This document shows positions 38,161-47,143 of a stretch of 64,000 nt of DNA, piece by piece (position 1 is the first letter of the stretch; each line of letters starts with the position of its first letter). The notes under the pieces are model-generated. The model searched no databases, had not been told where the DNA came from, and saw only the letters and a program-made list of their open reading frames with translations. Location of the stretch: assembly GCA_017848435.1 (NCBI GenBank), contig JAFEHU010000083.1:1-64000 (forward strand), in the 5' to 3' direction. Origin of the DNA: Burkholderiaceae bacterium (GTDB lineage Bacteria > Pseudomonadota > Gammaproteobacteria > Burkholderiales > Burkholderiaceae_C). Both the position numbers and the translations under genes were made by a program.

Positions 38161-39593
38161 AATTCTTCCACGGCGAACAGCGCTCGCTGTTTGGCGAGAT
38201 CCTGGACTGGATGCTCACGCCACTGCTGCTGCTGTGGCCAGTGAGCCTGGCGTTGACCTGGCTGGTGGCCCAGGGCATTGCCGACAAACCCTTTGACCGC
38301 GCGCTCGAATACAAGGCGCTGGCGCTGAGCAAGCTGGCCGCCACGCAGCTGCAACGCCAGGAGCTTCGCCGCTCGCCCGCCGTGCGCGAGCTGCTGCGGG
38401 TCGACGATTCCGACCTGGTCTATTTCCAGGTGCTCGGTGCCAAGGGCGAGCTGCTCAGCGGCGAGCGCGACTTTCCGGCCTGGAGTGGCGAGGAAAAGGC
38501 CCAGCCCGGCGAAGTGCGCCTGCGCGACGGTGAGATGCGCGGCGACGACGTCCGCATCGCCTACACCTGGGTGCGCATGGCCGATCCGAGTGGTCCCCTG
38601 GCGCTGGTGCAGGTGGCCGAAACCCGCGAAAAACGCGCCACGCTGGCGAGCGAGATCATCAAGGGCGTGATGCTGCCGCAGTTCGCCATCCTGCCGCTGG
38701 CGGTGTTGCTGGTCTGGCTGGCGCTGGTGCGCGGCATCAAGCCGCTGAGCGAACTGGAAGAGCACATCCGCGAACGCAAACCCGAAGACCTGAGCCCGCT
38801 GGACCCGCGTGTGGTGCCGCAGGAGGTGGCGCCCCTGGTGGTGTCGGTGAACGACCTGCTGCGGCGGCTGCAGGGGTCGATCGCCACGCAAAAACGCTTC
38901 CTGGCCGACGCCGCACACCAGCTCAAGACACCGCTCGCCGGCCTGCGCATGCAGGCCGACCTGGCACAGCGCCAGGGCGGCAGCGCCGAGGAGCTGAAAC
39001 TGTCGCTGAAGCAGATCGGCCGCTCCAGCGTGCGCGCCACCCACACGGTGAACCAGCTGCTGTCGCTGGCGCGGGCCGAGGGCATGGCCAACGCGCAGCA
39101 GGGCGACCCGGTCAACCTCGCCCGGTTGACCATGAACGTGGTGCAGGAAGCCTACCCACGCGCGCTGGAGAAAAACATCGACCTCGGCTACGAAGGTGCG
39201 CAACCCGACACGGCCGGCGTGATGCTGGCGGGCAACGCCACGTTGCTGCAGGAAATGGTGCGCAACCTGGTGGACAACGCCATCAACTACACCCCTGCCA
39301 ACGGCGTCGTCACCGTGCGGCTGCATGCCGACACCTTTGGCAAGGTGCTGGTGCTGCAGGTGGAAGACTCCGGCCCCGGCATCCCCGAGAACGAACGCGC
39401 GCTGGTGCTGCAGCCGTTCTACCGGGCGCTCGGCACCAACGTTGACGGCTCCGGCCTGGGCCTGGCCATCGTCAGCGAAATCGTGTTGTCCCACGGGGCC
39501 CAGCTGGGCATTGAAGACGCACAGCCCGGTCGCACGCCACCCGGCGCGCTGTTCAGCGTGCGGTTTGAGGCGCTGCCCAGTCGAAGCGGCTAA
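38157..39593 (+). CDS. Sensor histidine kinase
   Basis: A 478-residue inner-membrane kinase. The first transmembrane helix is about residues 20-40 (LTPLLLLWPVSLALTWLVAQG), then a ~120-residue periplasmic sensor, a second helix (FAILPLAVLLVWLALVRGI) and a HAMP-like segment. The HisKA motif FLADAAHQLKTPLAG has phospho-His254, and the ATPase shows NLVDNAINYTP, DSGPGIP and GSGLGLAIV. Sensor layout resembles TctE/QseC-type kinases. The GTG start overlaps the regulator stop. Repeat family 2 copy 1 follows. Confidence 0.93.
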   Translation: MKFFHGEQRSLFGEILDWMLTPLLLLWPVSLALTWLVAQGIADKPFDRALEYKALALSKLAATQLQRQELRRSPAVRELLRVDDSDLVYFQVLGAKGELLSGERDFPAWSGEEKAQPGEVRLRDGEMRGDDVRIAYTWVRMADPSGPLALVQVAETREKRATLASEIIKGVMLPQFAILPLAVLLVWLALVRGIKPLSELEEHIRERKPEDLSPLDPRVVPQEVAPLVVSVNDLLRRLQGSIATQKRFLADAAHQLKTPLAGLRMQADLAQRQGGSAEELKLSLKQIGRSSVRATHTVNQLLSLARAEGMANAQQGDPVNLARLTMNVVQEAYPRALEKNIDLGYEGAQPDTAGVMLAGNATLLQEMVRNLVDNAINYTPANGVVTVRLHADTFGKVLVLQVEDSGPGIPENERALVLQPFYRALGTNVDGSGLGLAIVSEIVLSHGAQLGIEDAQPGRTPPGALFSVRFEALPSRSG

Positions 39594-39620
39594 GGCGAGC
39601 ACGAAGGCCTGTTTTCCGCT

Positions 39621-39693
39621 GGGCCGCCCCAAGGAAAAATGCGACCCCTCTGAGGGGCAGCGAGCCACGCGCAGCGGGGAGCGTAGGGGCCAC
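39621..39693 (+). repeat. Dispersed repeat family 2, copy 1
   Basis: GGGCCGCCCCAAGG ... GACCCCTCTGAGGGGCAGCG ... GCAGCGGGGAGCGTAGGGGC aligns with copies at 52817-52889 and 62801-62874 (inverted). It contains the stem CCCCTC-TG-AGGGG. It lies between the convergent kinase and GST genes. Confidence 0.75.
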
Positions 39694-39695
39694 CT

Positions 39696-40355
39696 TCACG
39701 CGGGCTTGTAGAGGCTGAGCGGCACCCGCTCGCGTTCCAGCACCCGCGCCACCGCCGGCAGCTGCGCCACTTTTTGCACATGCGCCCACAGCGTCGGGGT
39801 GTCCGCCGGGTCAATGCCAAACATCGTGCCCCAGCGCAACAGCGTCAGCGTGTAGGCGTCCAGTGGGCCAAAGTGCGCGCCGCCCATGAACGCGTCGCCG
39901 CGTGCGGCGGCCTGTTGCTGGATGCCTTGCAGCTCGGCCAGCAGTTCGCGGTACTGGGCGGTGTTGAAACGGCGCAGCGGCTCGTGCAGCGCGGCGTCGT
40001 CGGTGAACTTGTGTGGCAAGAGCATGTGGCCAAAAGTCGGGTGCACGGTGCTGTTCATCCAGCCCAGTGTTTCCAGCACCCGGGCCTTGGCCAGCGGCTC
40101 GCTGGGCAGGAAATGCTGCTCGGGAAACAGGTCGTGCAGGTAGCTGACGATGGCCACGATCTGCGTGATGGTGGTGCCGCCGTCCACCAGCACCGGCACC
40201 TGGCCGCGCGGGTTGATGGCCTTGAACGCTTCGCCCAGGTTCTCTTGTTTGTGCAGCTTGACCAGCACCGGCTCGTAGGCGGCGCCGGTGCTTTCCAGCA
40301 GCGTGTGGGGCACAAAGGAACAGGCGCCGGGGCCGAAATAGAGTTGCAGTGGCAT
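39696..40355 (-). CDS. Glutathione S-transferase family protein (first copy)
   Basis: A 219-residue GST. The N-terminal thioredoxin-like domain begins MPLQLYFGPGACSFVPHTLLE, the beta-class pattern with a cysteine near the catalytic position, and includes NPRGQVPVLVDGGTTITQIVAIVSYL (cis-Pro and the Thr/Gln glutathione site). The C-terminal helical domain follows. The start is MPLQLYF because upstream residues in the frame are not family-like. It is divergent from the amidotransferase gene. The substrate is unknown. Confidence 0.9.
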   Translation of the reverse strand: MPLQLYFGPGACSFVPHTLLESTGAAYEPVLVKLHKQENLGEAFKAINPRGQVPVLVDGGTTITQIVAIVSYLHDLFPEQHFLPSEPLAKARVLETLGWMNSTVHPTFGHMLLPHKFTDDAALHEPLRRFNTAQYRELLAELQGIQQQAAARGDAFMGGAHFGPLDAYTLTLLRWGTMFGIDPADTPTLWAHVQKVAQLPAVARVLERERVPLSLYKPA

Positions 40356-40449
40356 GGGAGAAACCTTGGTGGGTGAACAACCCTGGCATCGTAACGGCTG
40401 GCGTTTGTCTGACAGACAACACCGGCGCAGGGGCCCACAATGGACAGCA

Positions 40450-41349
40450 ATGACCGCCGCCCACGCCCGCCTCAAGATCGGCCTTTCGGCCTGTTTTTCC
40501 TACGCCGACCCGGCCCGCTCGCTGTTCACCGGCAAGACGCTGCAGTACGTCGAGCAGTCGATTGCCCACTGGCTGATGTCCACGGGCGCGATGGTGGTGA
40601 TGGTGCCTTGCCCCACGGGGGAGACGCAGCGCGGCGACGTGAAGCTGTCGCACTACGCCGAATGGCTGGACGGTGTGGTCATGCACGGCGGGGCCGACGT
40701 CTGGCCCGGCAGCTACGGCGAAGAGCCGCTGCAGGAGGCCTGGATCGGTGACCGCATTCGCGACCTGTACGACCTGGCGCTGGTCGAGGCCTTTGAGCAG
40801 GCTGGCAAGCCCATCTTCGGTGTCTGCCGAGGCCTGCAGCTGCTCAACGTGGCCTTTGGCGGCACGCTGTACCAGGACATCGAGACCCAGCACGCCGGGG
40901 CGCTGCGGCACCGCGACGCGGCCACCTACGACCAGCATTTTCACGACATCGAATTCGTCACCGGCTCGCGGCTGGCGCGCATGTACCCCGGCATGGCCGG
41001 GGCGCGGGTCAACAGCATCCACCACCAGGGCATCAAGGGCCTGGCGCCGGGCTTTGAGGTCGAGGCCTGGAGCGTCCCCGACCGGGTGCCCGAGGCCATT
41101 CGCCGCCGGGCGGTGCGTGGCACGGGCTACATCGCCGCCACCCAGTGGCACCCGGAGTTCCACAAGGCGGGTGAAAACACGCTGAACGACACCGTCATCC
41201 TCAACGATTTCCTGTCGGCCTGCGCCGCCGCCAAGACCCGGCCCGCCCGCGGCCGCAGCATGCCCGGCCAGTTGCAGGACCGCGGTGCGCGCCTGTTGCG
41301 CCAGGCGCTGTTGCAGGCGCAGCGCCTGCCCAAACGGTTCGGCTTCTGA
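40450..41349 (+). CDS. Class I glutamine amidotransferase-like hydrolase (PuuD/gamma-Glu-GABA hydrolase-like)
   Basis: A 299-residue enzyme with the class I amidotransferase triad: nucleophile Cys126 in FGVCRGLQLLN and His-x-Glu in TQWHPEFHK. MHGGADVWPGSYGEE and VNSIHHQGIKGLAPG match the peptidase C26 family, which hydrolyses gamma-glutamyl amides such as gamma-glutamyl-GABA in putrescine breakdown. No other put/puu genes are adjacent, so the substrate is inferred. The C-terminus has an added Arg/Leu/Gln-rich tail (~35 residues). Confidence 0.85.
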   Translation: MTAAHARLKIGLSACFSYADPARSLFTGKTLQYVEQSIAHWLMSTGAMVVMVPCPTGETQRGDVKLSHYAEWLDGVVMHGGADVWPGSYGEEPLQEAWIGDRIRDLYDLALVEAFEQAGKPIFGVCRGLQLLNVAFGGTLYQDIETQHAGALRHRDAATYDQHFHDIEFVTGSRLARMYPGMAGARVNSIHHQGIKGLAPGFEVEAWSVPDRVPEAIRRRAVRGTGYIAATQWHPEFHKAGENTLNDTVILNDFLSACAAAKTRPARGRSMPGQLQDRGARLLRQALLQAQRLPKRFGF

Positions 41350-41362
41350 GCTGGCGCCCTGG

Positions 41363-42022
41363 CTAATCCCGGTCCGGCGCGCCCAGCGGGAAGAGGGGCC
41401 GGAAGGGGCGTGCCTCTTCTACCGCCCGGGCGAAGGATGGGCGGGCCAGCAAGCGCGCCCGGTAGGCGCGCAGCACGGGAAACGCCTCGGCGATCGGGTG
41501 CGTCCAGTCCGCATAGAACAGGGACGGTGCGGCGGCACAGTCCGCCAGCGTGAAGTCGGCGCCAGCCGCCCAGGTTCTGCCGGCAAGCTGCCCTTCCAGC
41601 CAGCCGTAAGCACGCGCCAGCCTGTCCACGGCGGTGGTCAGCCCCGCCTCGCGCTGTACCGGTGCCCGGCCCAGCGCACCGCTCACCGCCACCTGCACCG
41701 GGTCCATCACGTGCAGGTCAAAGAAGCGGTCGAGGAAGCGCACGTCCAGCGCGGCCATGGGGTCGGCAGGCAGCAGGCGCACCGGCCCAGGGTGGGCCAG
41801 CTGCAGGTACTCGATGATGGTGCTGGTTTCAACAACGCTGCGCTCACCGTCGAGCAGCAGCGGAAACTTGGCGATCGGCCAGCGCCGCAGCCACTCGGTG
41901 GCGTGCTGCGGCATGTCCGGCCCAAGGCAGCGAAACTCGAAGGGCGTGCCGTTCTCGTACAGCGCCATCAGCACTTTCTGCGTGTACGACGAGAACGGGT
42001 GGCCGTAGAGCGCAAGCGACAT
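41363..42022 (-). CDS. Glutathione S-transferase family protein (second copy)
   Basis: A 219-residue GST with N-terminal MSLALYGHPFSSYTQKVLMALYENGTPFEF, Ser in the catalytic region, IAKFPLLLDGERSVVETSTIIEYL (cis-Pro and ESxxI glutathione site) and a helical C-terminal domain (ADFTLADCAAAPSLFYADW). It is only distantly similar to the GST at 39.7-40.4 kb, so not a recent duplication. It lies 17 bp downstream of topB on the same strand and could be co-transcribed. Confidence 0.9.
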   Translation of the reverse strand: MSLALYGHPFSSYTQKVLMALYENGTPFEFRCLGPDMPQHATEWLRRWPIAKFPLLLDGERSVVETSTIIEYLQLAHPGPVRLLPADPMAALDVRFLDRFFDLHVMDPVQVAVSGALGRAPVQREAGLTTAVDRLARAYGWLEGQLAGRTWAAGADFTLADCAAAPSLFYADWTHPIAEAFPVLRAYRARLLARPSFARAVEEARPFRPLFPLGAPDRD

Positions 42023-42039
42023 GGCAGAACCCCTTTGGT

Positions 42040-44952
42040 TCAACCCAGGTGTTTGCCGACGATGCCGGCCAGCTCGAACATCGTCACCTGCGGCTTGCCA
42101 AACACCGCCAGCAGCTTGTCGTCGGCGTTGATGGCGCGTTTGTTGGTGGCGTCCTGCAGGCCGTTGGCCTTGATGTAGTCCCACAGTTTCTTGATGACCT
42201 GGGGCCGTGCCAATGGCTCGGCGCCGATCACCGCCGCCAGCGCGGCGCTGGGGGTGGCACCGGTGCCGGGGGTGGTCTTGCGCGGGACTTTTGGGGTGGT
42301 CGCTTTTTTGGCTGCCACCTTTTTCGTGGCAGCTTTCTTCGCTGCCACTTTTTTGGCCGCAGGCGCGGCGCCTGGCCGCGCCACGGTCTTGCGCGGCGGG
42401 AACTTGGACGGGGCGAACTCGAAGTTCACCTTGCCGGCCTCCTTGTCCCACGCCAGGTGGGCCTTGAAGGCGCGCCGGGTGCGCATGGAGACAAACTTGT
42501 CCAGCAGGTCGGTTTTGCCCTCGCTCAGCAGCTTGGCCATCTGCTCGCGCACCACCGGTTGCTGCAGGATGATCTGGCCGCTCTTGAAGTCGCAGCTCGG
42601 CGTGGGCTGGGCGTGGGTGGGCACCGACTTGGCACACACATAGCTCTTGCCGTGTTCGTGCACCTCGCTGCCGCACTTGGGGCAGGCGCCCAGGGAGGCA
42701 TCGGCAAACTCCACCAGCTCGCCGCTTTCTTCGCCCTTTTTGTCGTCGCCGAAGTCGAACTCCAGCTTGTGGTTCTTGGTTTCTTCGTCGAACTTGATCA
42801 CCATCTCGGCGGTGAACGGCCAGCCGGCCTTGGAGCGGAAGCCGTCCAGCGGGCCAATTTTGCGGTCGCGCAAGAACTGCTCCACCTCGGCCACCTCAAA
42901 GGTGCGGCCGGCCGGTGACTTGCCGAACGAGAAGCCGCAGCCTTCTTCCGCACCACCCTTGCCGGTGCAGGTGTAGCGGCGGTAGTTTTCCTTCACCACG
43001 CCGCCGCAGTTGGGGCACGGCGCGGTCAGGGTGGCGTAGTCGCCGGGGATGGTGTCGCGGTCGTATTCCTTGGCTTTCTTCACCATGCGCTCGGTCATGG
43101 CCGCAATCTCCGCCATGAAGGACTCGCGGCTGAGTTTGCCCAGCTCCATCTGCGCCAGCTTGTATTCCCATTCGCCGGTGAGTTCGGCCTTGGAGAGTTC
43201 TTCCACGCCCAGGCCGCGCAGCAGCGTCATCAGCTGGAAGGCCTTGGCGGTGGGGATCAGCTCGCGGCCTTCGCGCAGCATGTATTTTTCAGCGATCAGC
43301 CCTTCAATGATGGACGAGCGGGTGGCGGGTGTGCCGAGGCCTTTTTCCTGCATGGCCTCGCGCAGCTCGTCGTCTTCCACCGTCTTGCCGGCGCCTTCCA
43401 TGGCGCCCAGCAGCGTGGCCTCCGAATACCGGGCCGGTGGACGGGTTTTCAGGCCCTTGGGCTCGGCGCTCTCGGTCTGCACCTTTTCGCCGGGTTGCAC
43501 CGCCACCAGCGTCTTGTTGTTCTCGTCGCCTTCTTCCAGCACTTCCTTGCCGTAGATGGCCAGCCAGCCCGGCTTCACCAGGACCTTGCCTTCGGTCTTG
43601 AAGTTGAAGTTTTTGTTCTGGTGGTTCACGGTGCTCACGCGGGTGGTCACCTGGTACTCGGCGCTGGGGAAGAACACCGCCATGAAGCGGCGCACCACCA
43701 GGTCGTACAGCTTTTGCTCGGCCTCAGAGAGGCCGCTGGGCGCCTGCAGCGTGGGGATGATGGCAAAGTGGTCGCTGACCTTGGCGTTGTCGAAGATGCG
43801 CTTGCTGGGCTTGATGTAGCCGTTGTTCAGCGCGGTCAGCGCGTGCGGTGCCAGGTGCTTCATGCCGCTGTCGGCCAGCATGGTGAAGGTGTCTTTCACC
43901 ACCGGCAAATAGTCTTCCGGCAGCGCGCGCGAATCGGTACGCGGGTAGGTCAGCGCCTTGTGGCGCTCGTACAGGCTTTGCGCGATGGACAGCGTGGTCT
44001 TGGCCGAAAAGCCGAACTTGCCGTTGGCCTCGCGTTGCAGCGAGGTCAAGTCGAACAGCGCGGCCGAGGCCTGCGTGGTGGGCTTGCTTTCCTCGGTCAC
44101 GCTGGCCGGTTGGCCACGGGCGGCGTCGGCAATCGCTTGCGCCTCGGCGGCGCTCCAGACGCGGTCGGCGCGCTTTTCTGCATCCTCAGGGTTCTTCTTC
44201 CACTGCGGGTCGAACCACTTGCCGGGGTAGGCACCGGCCTGCGCCGCGAACGACGCGTGGATTTCCCAGTAGTCGCGGCTGATGAACTTGCGGATCTGTT
44301 CCTCGCGCTCCACCACCACGCTCAGCGTGGGCGTCTGCACCCGGCCCACGGTGGTGAGGAAGAAGCCGCCGTCGCGCGAGTTGAAGGCCGTCATGGCCCG
44401 GGTGCCGTTGATGCCTACCAGCCAGTCGGCCTCGGAGCGGCAGCGCGCGGCGTCGGCCAGCGGCAGCATCTGCTGGTCGCTGCGCAGGCTGGTGAAGCCG
44501 TCGCGGATCGCCTGCGGCGTCATTGACTGCAGCCACAGCCGCGTCACCGGGTGTTTGGACTTGGCGTACTGCTGGATGAGGCGGAAGATCAGTTCGCCCT
44601 CGCGCCCCGCGTCACAGGCGTTGATCATGGCGCCCACGTCCTTGCGCTTGGCCAGCTTGACGATGGCGTTCAGCCGCGTCTTGGTCTTGTCGATGGGCTT
44701 GAGGTCGAAGTGCGGCGGAATCACCGGCAGGTGCGCAAAACTCCATTTGCCGCGCTTGACGTCGAACTCCTCCGGCGCCTGGATTTCCACCAGGTGGCCC
44801 ACCGCGCTGGTGACGACGTACTGCTCGTTCTCAAAGTGCTCGTCGGCTTTTTCGAACTTGCCCGCCACGGGCGTCAGCGCCCGCACGATGTCCTGGGCCA
44901 CAGACGGCTTCTCGGCAATTACCAGGGTCTTGGTCAAAACGGCGTTTTTCAT
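42040..44952 (-). CDS. topB: DNA topoisomerase III with C-terminal SWIB domain
   Basis: A 970-residue type IA topoisomerase that decatenates DNA. TOPRIM shows LVIAEKPSVAQDIVRAL and NACDAGREGELIF. The active-site tyrosine is in ALTYPRTDSRALP. Two zinc-finger-like segments follow (CPNCGGVVKENYRRYTC and CPKCGSEVHEHGKSYVC). The tail is unusual: a histone-H1-like Lys/Ala linker (KKVAAKKAATKKVAAKKA) and then an ~80-residue SWIB/MDM2-type domain (SAALAAVIGAEPLARPQVIKKLW ... AINADDKLLAVFGK). The start MKNAVLTKTLV is chosen because upstream residues are not conserved. Confidence 0.93.
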   Translation of the reverse strand: MKNAVLTKTLVIAEKPSVAQDIVRALTPVAGKFEKADEHFENEQYVVTSAVGHLVEIQAPEEFDVKRGKWSFAHLPVIPPHFDLKPIDKTKTRLNAIVKLAKRKDVGAMINACDAGREGELIFRLIQQYAKSKHPVTRLWLQSMTPQAIRDGFTSLRSDQQMLPLADAARCRSEADWLVGINGTRAMTAFNSRDGGFFLTTVGRVQTPTLSVVVEREEQIRKFISRDYWEIHASFAAQAGAYPGKWFDPQWKKNPEDAEKRADRVWSAAEAQAIADAARGQPASVTEESKPTTQASAALFDLTSLQREANGKFGFSAKTTLSIAQSLYERHKALTYPRTDSRALPEDYLPVVKDTFTMLADSGMKHLAPHALTALNNGYIKPSKRIFDNAKVSDHFAIIPTLQAPSGLSEAEQKLYDLVVRRFMAVFFPSAEYQVTTRVSTVNHQNKNFNFKTEGKVLVKPGWLAIYGKEVLEEGDENNKTLVAVQPGEKVQTESAEPKGLKTRPPARYSEATLLGAMEGAGKTVEDDELREAMQEKGLGTPATRSSIIEGLIAEKYMLREGRELIPTAKAFQLMTLLRGLGVEELSKAELTGEWEYKLAQMELGKLSRESFMAEIAAMTERMVKKAKEYDRDTIPGDYATLTAPCPNCGGVVKENYRRYTCTGKGGAEEGCGFSFGKSPAGRTFEVAEVEQFLRDRKIGPLDGFRSKAGWPFTAEMVIKFDEETKNHKLEFDFGDDKKGEESGELVEFADASLGACPKCGSEVHEHGKSYVCAKSVPTHAQPTPSCDFKSGQIILQQPVVREQMAKLLSEGKTDLLDKFVSMRTRRAFKAHLAWDKEAGKVNFEFAPSKFPPRKTVARPGAAPAAKKVAAKKAATKKVAAKKATTPKVPRKTTPGTGATPSAALAAVIGAEPLARPQVIKKLWDYIKANGLQDATNKRAINADDKLLAVFGKPQVTMFELAGIVGKHLG

Positions 44953-44972
44953 CTCATTACAATCCGGTTTCC

Positions 44973-45020
44973 TCGCGCGCACCTGCGCACGCCTGCACGC
45001 ACACACGCGCACCTGCATGC
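44973..45020. other. Alternating purine-pyrimidine tract between topB and the SET gene
   Basis: This 48-bp stretch is dominated by CG, CA and TG steps (for example CGCGCGCACC, GCACGCACACACGCGCAC), which favour Z-DNA under negative supercoiling. It lies in the 93-bp divergent promoter region of a topoisomerase gene. A regulatory role is speculative. Confidence 0.45.
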
Positions 45021-45045
45021 TTTCAACATACCAAATTTTTCAACC

Positions 45046-45552
45046 GTGCTGAAAAACCCCTCGCCACAGCCTGTTCCGGCCAGCCCCCCAAAGAGCGGGC
45101 GGCGCATTCAGGTCCGCCGCTCCGGGGTGCATGGCAAGGGGGTGTTTGCGCTGGTGGACATTGCCGAAGGCGAGCCGCTGATCGAGTACACCGGGGAAAT
45201 CATCACCTGGAAAGAAGCGCTGCGCCGTCACCCACACGACCCGGCCAACCCCAACCACACCTTTTACTTCCACATCGATGACAAGCACGTGATCGACGGT
45301 GGCGTCAACGGCAACAGCGCCCGCTGGATCAACCACAGCTGCGACCCGAACTGCGAACCGCTGGAAGACGAGGGCCGCATCTTCATCCATGCGCTGCGCA
45401 ACATCCCGGCCGGCGAAGAACTCAGCTTTGACTACGGCCTCGTGATCGACATGCGCTACACACCCAAGCTCAAGGCCGAATACCCATGCTGGTGTGGCAC
45501 GGCGGCCTGCCGCGGCACCTTGCTCTCGCCCAAGCGGCGGAAATTGGGCTGA
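45046..45552 (+). CDS. SET-domain protein lysine methyltransferase
   Basis: A 168-residue SET protein. The SAM site is RRSGVHGKGVFA (about 25-35). The pseudoknot motifs are WINHSCDPNC (94-103) and GEELSFDYG (123-131, Tyr130), and the post-SET cysteines are in CWCGTAAC (148-155). Bacterial SET proteins methylate lysines, including those of histone-like proteins in Chlamydia. The start is GTG since no ATG is in frame upstream before the promoter. It is divergent from topB and followed 11 bp later by birA. Confidence 0.88.
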   Translation: MLKNPSPQPVPASPPKSGRRIQVRRSGVHGKGVFALVDIAEGEPLIEYTGEIITWKEALRRHPHDPANPNHTFYFHIDDKHVIDGGVNGNSARWINHSCDPNCEPLEDEGRIFIHALRNIPAGEELSFDYGLVIDMRYTPKLKAEYPCWCGTAACRGTLLSPKRRKLG

Positions 45553-45563
45553 GAGGCCCGCCT

Positions 45564-46349
45564 GTGGCGCTGCACTGGCCTTCTGAAGACATCTGGCAGG
45601 CGGTCTACCCGCTGCTGCCCGATTTCACGGTGGAGGTGCTTCCCGAGGTCGACTCCACCAACTCCGAACTGATGCGCCGCGTGCGCGCCGGCCAGACCGC
45701 GCCGGTGCTGCTGGTGGCCGAGCGGCAAACCGCCGGCCGGGGCCGGTTGGGCCGCCAGTGGCTGAGCGACGGTGGCACCGCCGGGGCTGCGCTGACCTTC
45801 TCCGTGGCCCTGCCCCTGGTCCCGCCCGACTGGTCTGGCCTGTCGCTGGCGGTCGGCACCAGCGTGGCCGAGAGCCTGCACCCCAGCATCCGCCTCAAGT
45901 GGCCGAACGACCTGTGGCTCACTGAAGCCGAGGGCGACCGCAAGCTCGGCGGCATCCTGATTGAAACCGCCGCCGTGGCCGAGCAGCGCATGGTGGTGGT
46001 GGGTGTGGGGCTGAACATCGGCCCCCGGTCCGCCGAAGGCCTGGCCACACCCCCGGCCTGGCTGGCCCAGCTGTGGCCAGAAGCCACCGCGCCGGCCGCG
46101 CTGGGCCGGCTGGCCGCGCCGCTGCTGCAGACCCTGCTGCGTTTTGAGCGCACCGGCTTCGCCCCCTTCCGTACCGCCTTTGAAGCGCGTGACGCGCTGC
46201 GTGGCCGCCGCGTCAGCGTGCTGGGCGGCAGCGCCGACGCGCTGGACGGCGTGGCCTGCGGCGTCAGCCCCGGCGGCGCGCTGCTGGTGCAGACCGACGC
46301 CTGCATCAAGGAAGTGACCAGTGCCGAAGTGAGCGTGCGGCCGGCCTGA
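45564..46349 (+). CDS. birA: Biotin--[acetyl-CoA-carboxylase] ligase
   Basis: A 261-residue enzyme that attaches biotin to AccB through biotinyl-AMP. The catalytic domain shows STNSELMRR, RQTAGRGRLGRQW (biotin/ATP loop), LKWPNDL and KLGGILIE. The DNA-binding N-terminal domain of E. coli BirA is absent, so it is a monofunctional ligase. The GTG at 45564 (MALHWPSED) is the first plausible start after the SET stop. An SPOR-like gene follows after 10 bp. Confidence 0.93.
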   Translation: MALHWPSEDIWQAVYPLLPDFTVEVLPEVDSTNSELMRRVRAGQTAPVLLVAERQTAGRGRLGRQWLSDGGTAGAALTFSVALPLVPPDWSGLSLAVGTSVAESLHPSIRLKWPNDLWLTEAEGDRKLGGILIETAAVAEQRMVVVGVGLNIGPRSAEGLATPPAWLAQLWPEATAPAALGRLAAPLLQTLLRFERTGFAPFRTAFEARDALRGRRVSVLGGSADALDGVACGVSPGGALLVQTDACIKEVTSAEVSVRPA

Positions 46350-46359
46350 AGTCGCTACC

Positions 46360-47013
46360 ATGTTGCCCATGGTGCGCCTGTTGTTCATCTCCCTGCTGTT
46401 GGCCAATCTGGGCTTCTTCGTGTGGTCCCAGGGCCTGCTGGCGCCGTATGGGCTGGTGCCGGCTTCGCCGAGCGAGCCGCAGCGGCTGGAGCGGCAGGTC
46501 CGCCCGGAGCGGGTGCGCCTGCTGCCTGCCGACGAGGCGCGCCGCATCGAGACCTCGACCACGCCCCAGACCTGCCTGCAGGCCGGGCTGTTTGACGAGG
46601 CCGAAGCCCAGGCCCTGCGCACCGCCCTGGCCGACTGGCCCGAGGGCAGCTGGCGGGTGGCCGAAGGGATGGAGCCGGCACGCTGGATGGTCTACATGGG
46701 CAAGTACGCCGACCCCGAGACCCTGGCCCGCAAGAAGGCCGAGCTGGGCCGCCGCAATGTGAAGTTCGACCCGGCCACGGCACCCGAATTCCAGCCCGGC
46801 CTGTCGCTCGGCCGCTTCTCGACCGAGGCGGACGCTACGTTGGCGCTGAAGCAGCTGGAGGGGCGTGGCGTGGTCAGCGCACGGGTCGTGCGCGAGCGCG
46901 CCGAGCTGCGTGGCCAGGTGCTGCGTTTTGCGGCGGTGGACGACGCGCTGCGCGCCCGCCTGGACAGCCTGAAAGCGCCACTGGCGGGCCGTGCGCTGCG
47001 GCCCTGCAACTGA
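46360..47013 (+). CDS. Membrane-anchored SPOR-domain-like protein
   Basis: A 217-residue protein with an N-terminal transmembrane segment (VRLLFISLLLANLGFFVWSQG, about 5-25), a charged linker with one cysteine (TTPQTCLQAGLF), and a C-terminal domain with the repeated pattern WMVYMGKYADPETLARKKAELGRR and GLSLGRFSTEADATLALKQL, typical of SPOR peptidoglycan-binding domains. It may localise to septal glycan. ATG at 46369 is an alternative start. It probably forms an operon with birA. Repeat copy E follows the stop. Confidence 0.78.
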   Translation: MLPMVRLLFISLLLANLGFFVWSQGLLAPYGLVPASPSEPQRLERQVRPERVRLLPADEARRIETSTTPQTCLQAGLFDEAEAQALRTALADWPEGSWRVAEGMEPARWMVYMGKYADPETLARKKAELGRRNVKFDPATAPEFQPGLSLGRFSTEADATLALKQLEGRGVVSARVVRERAELRGQVLRFAAVDDALRARLDSLKAPLAGRALRPCN

Positions 47014-47028
47014 TGCGTTGCGTCAGGT

Positions 47029-47094
47029 TGCTATTCAATCAATAGCTAAATCACCAGGTTTCACTAAGGCTTGAGGCCTGAAAGGCTTCAAATT
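47029..47094 (+). repeat. Dispersed repeat family 1, copy E
   Basis: TTGCTATTCAATCAATAGC is followed by ACCAGGTTTCACTAAGGC and TTGAGGCCTGAAAGGC. It begins 15 bp after the SPOR-like gene and lies before the convergent subtilase gene. The 3' hairpin is less clear than in copies B-D. Confidence 0.75.
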
Positions 47095-47143
47095 GCGCCT
47101 GGCAGGGGTGCCGGGCCGCTGAAAAAGGGTTTTTGGGGCCTTT

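Noticed and set aside
42304-42362. Lys/Ala codon repeats in topB as a separate H1-like gene
   Set aside because: The frame is continuous with topoisomerase III upstream and the SWIB domain downstream, and there is no ribosome-binding site or start inside.
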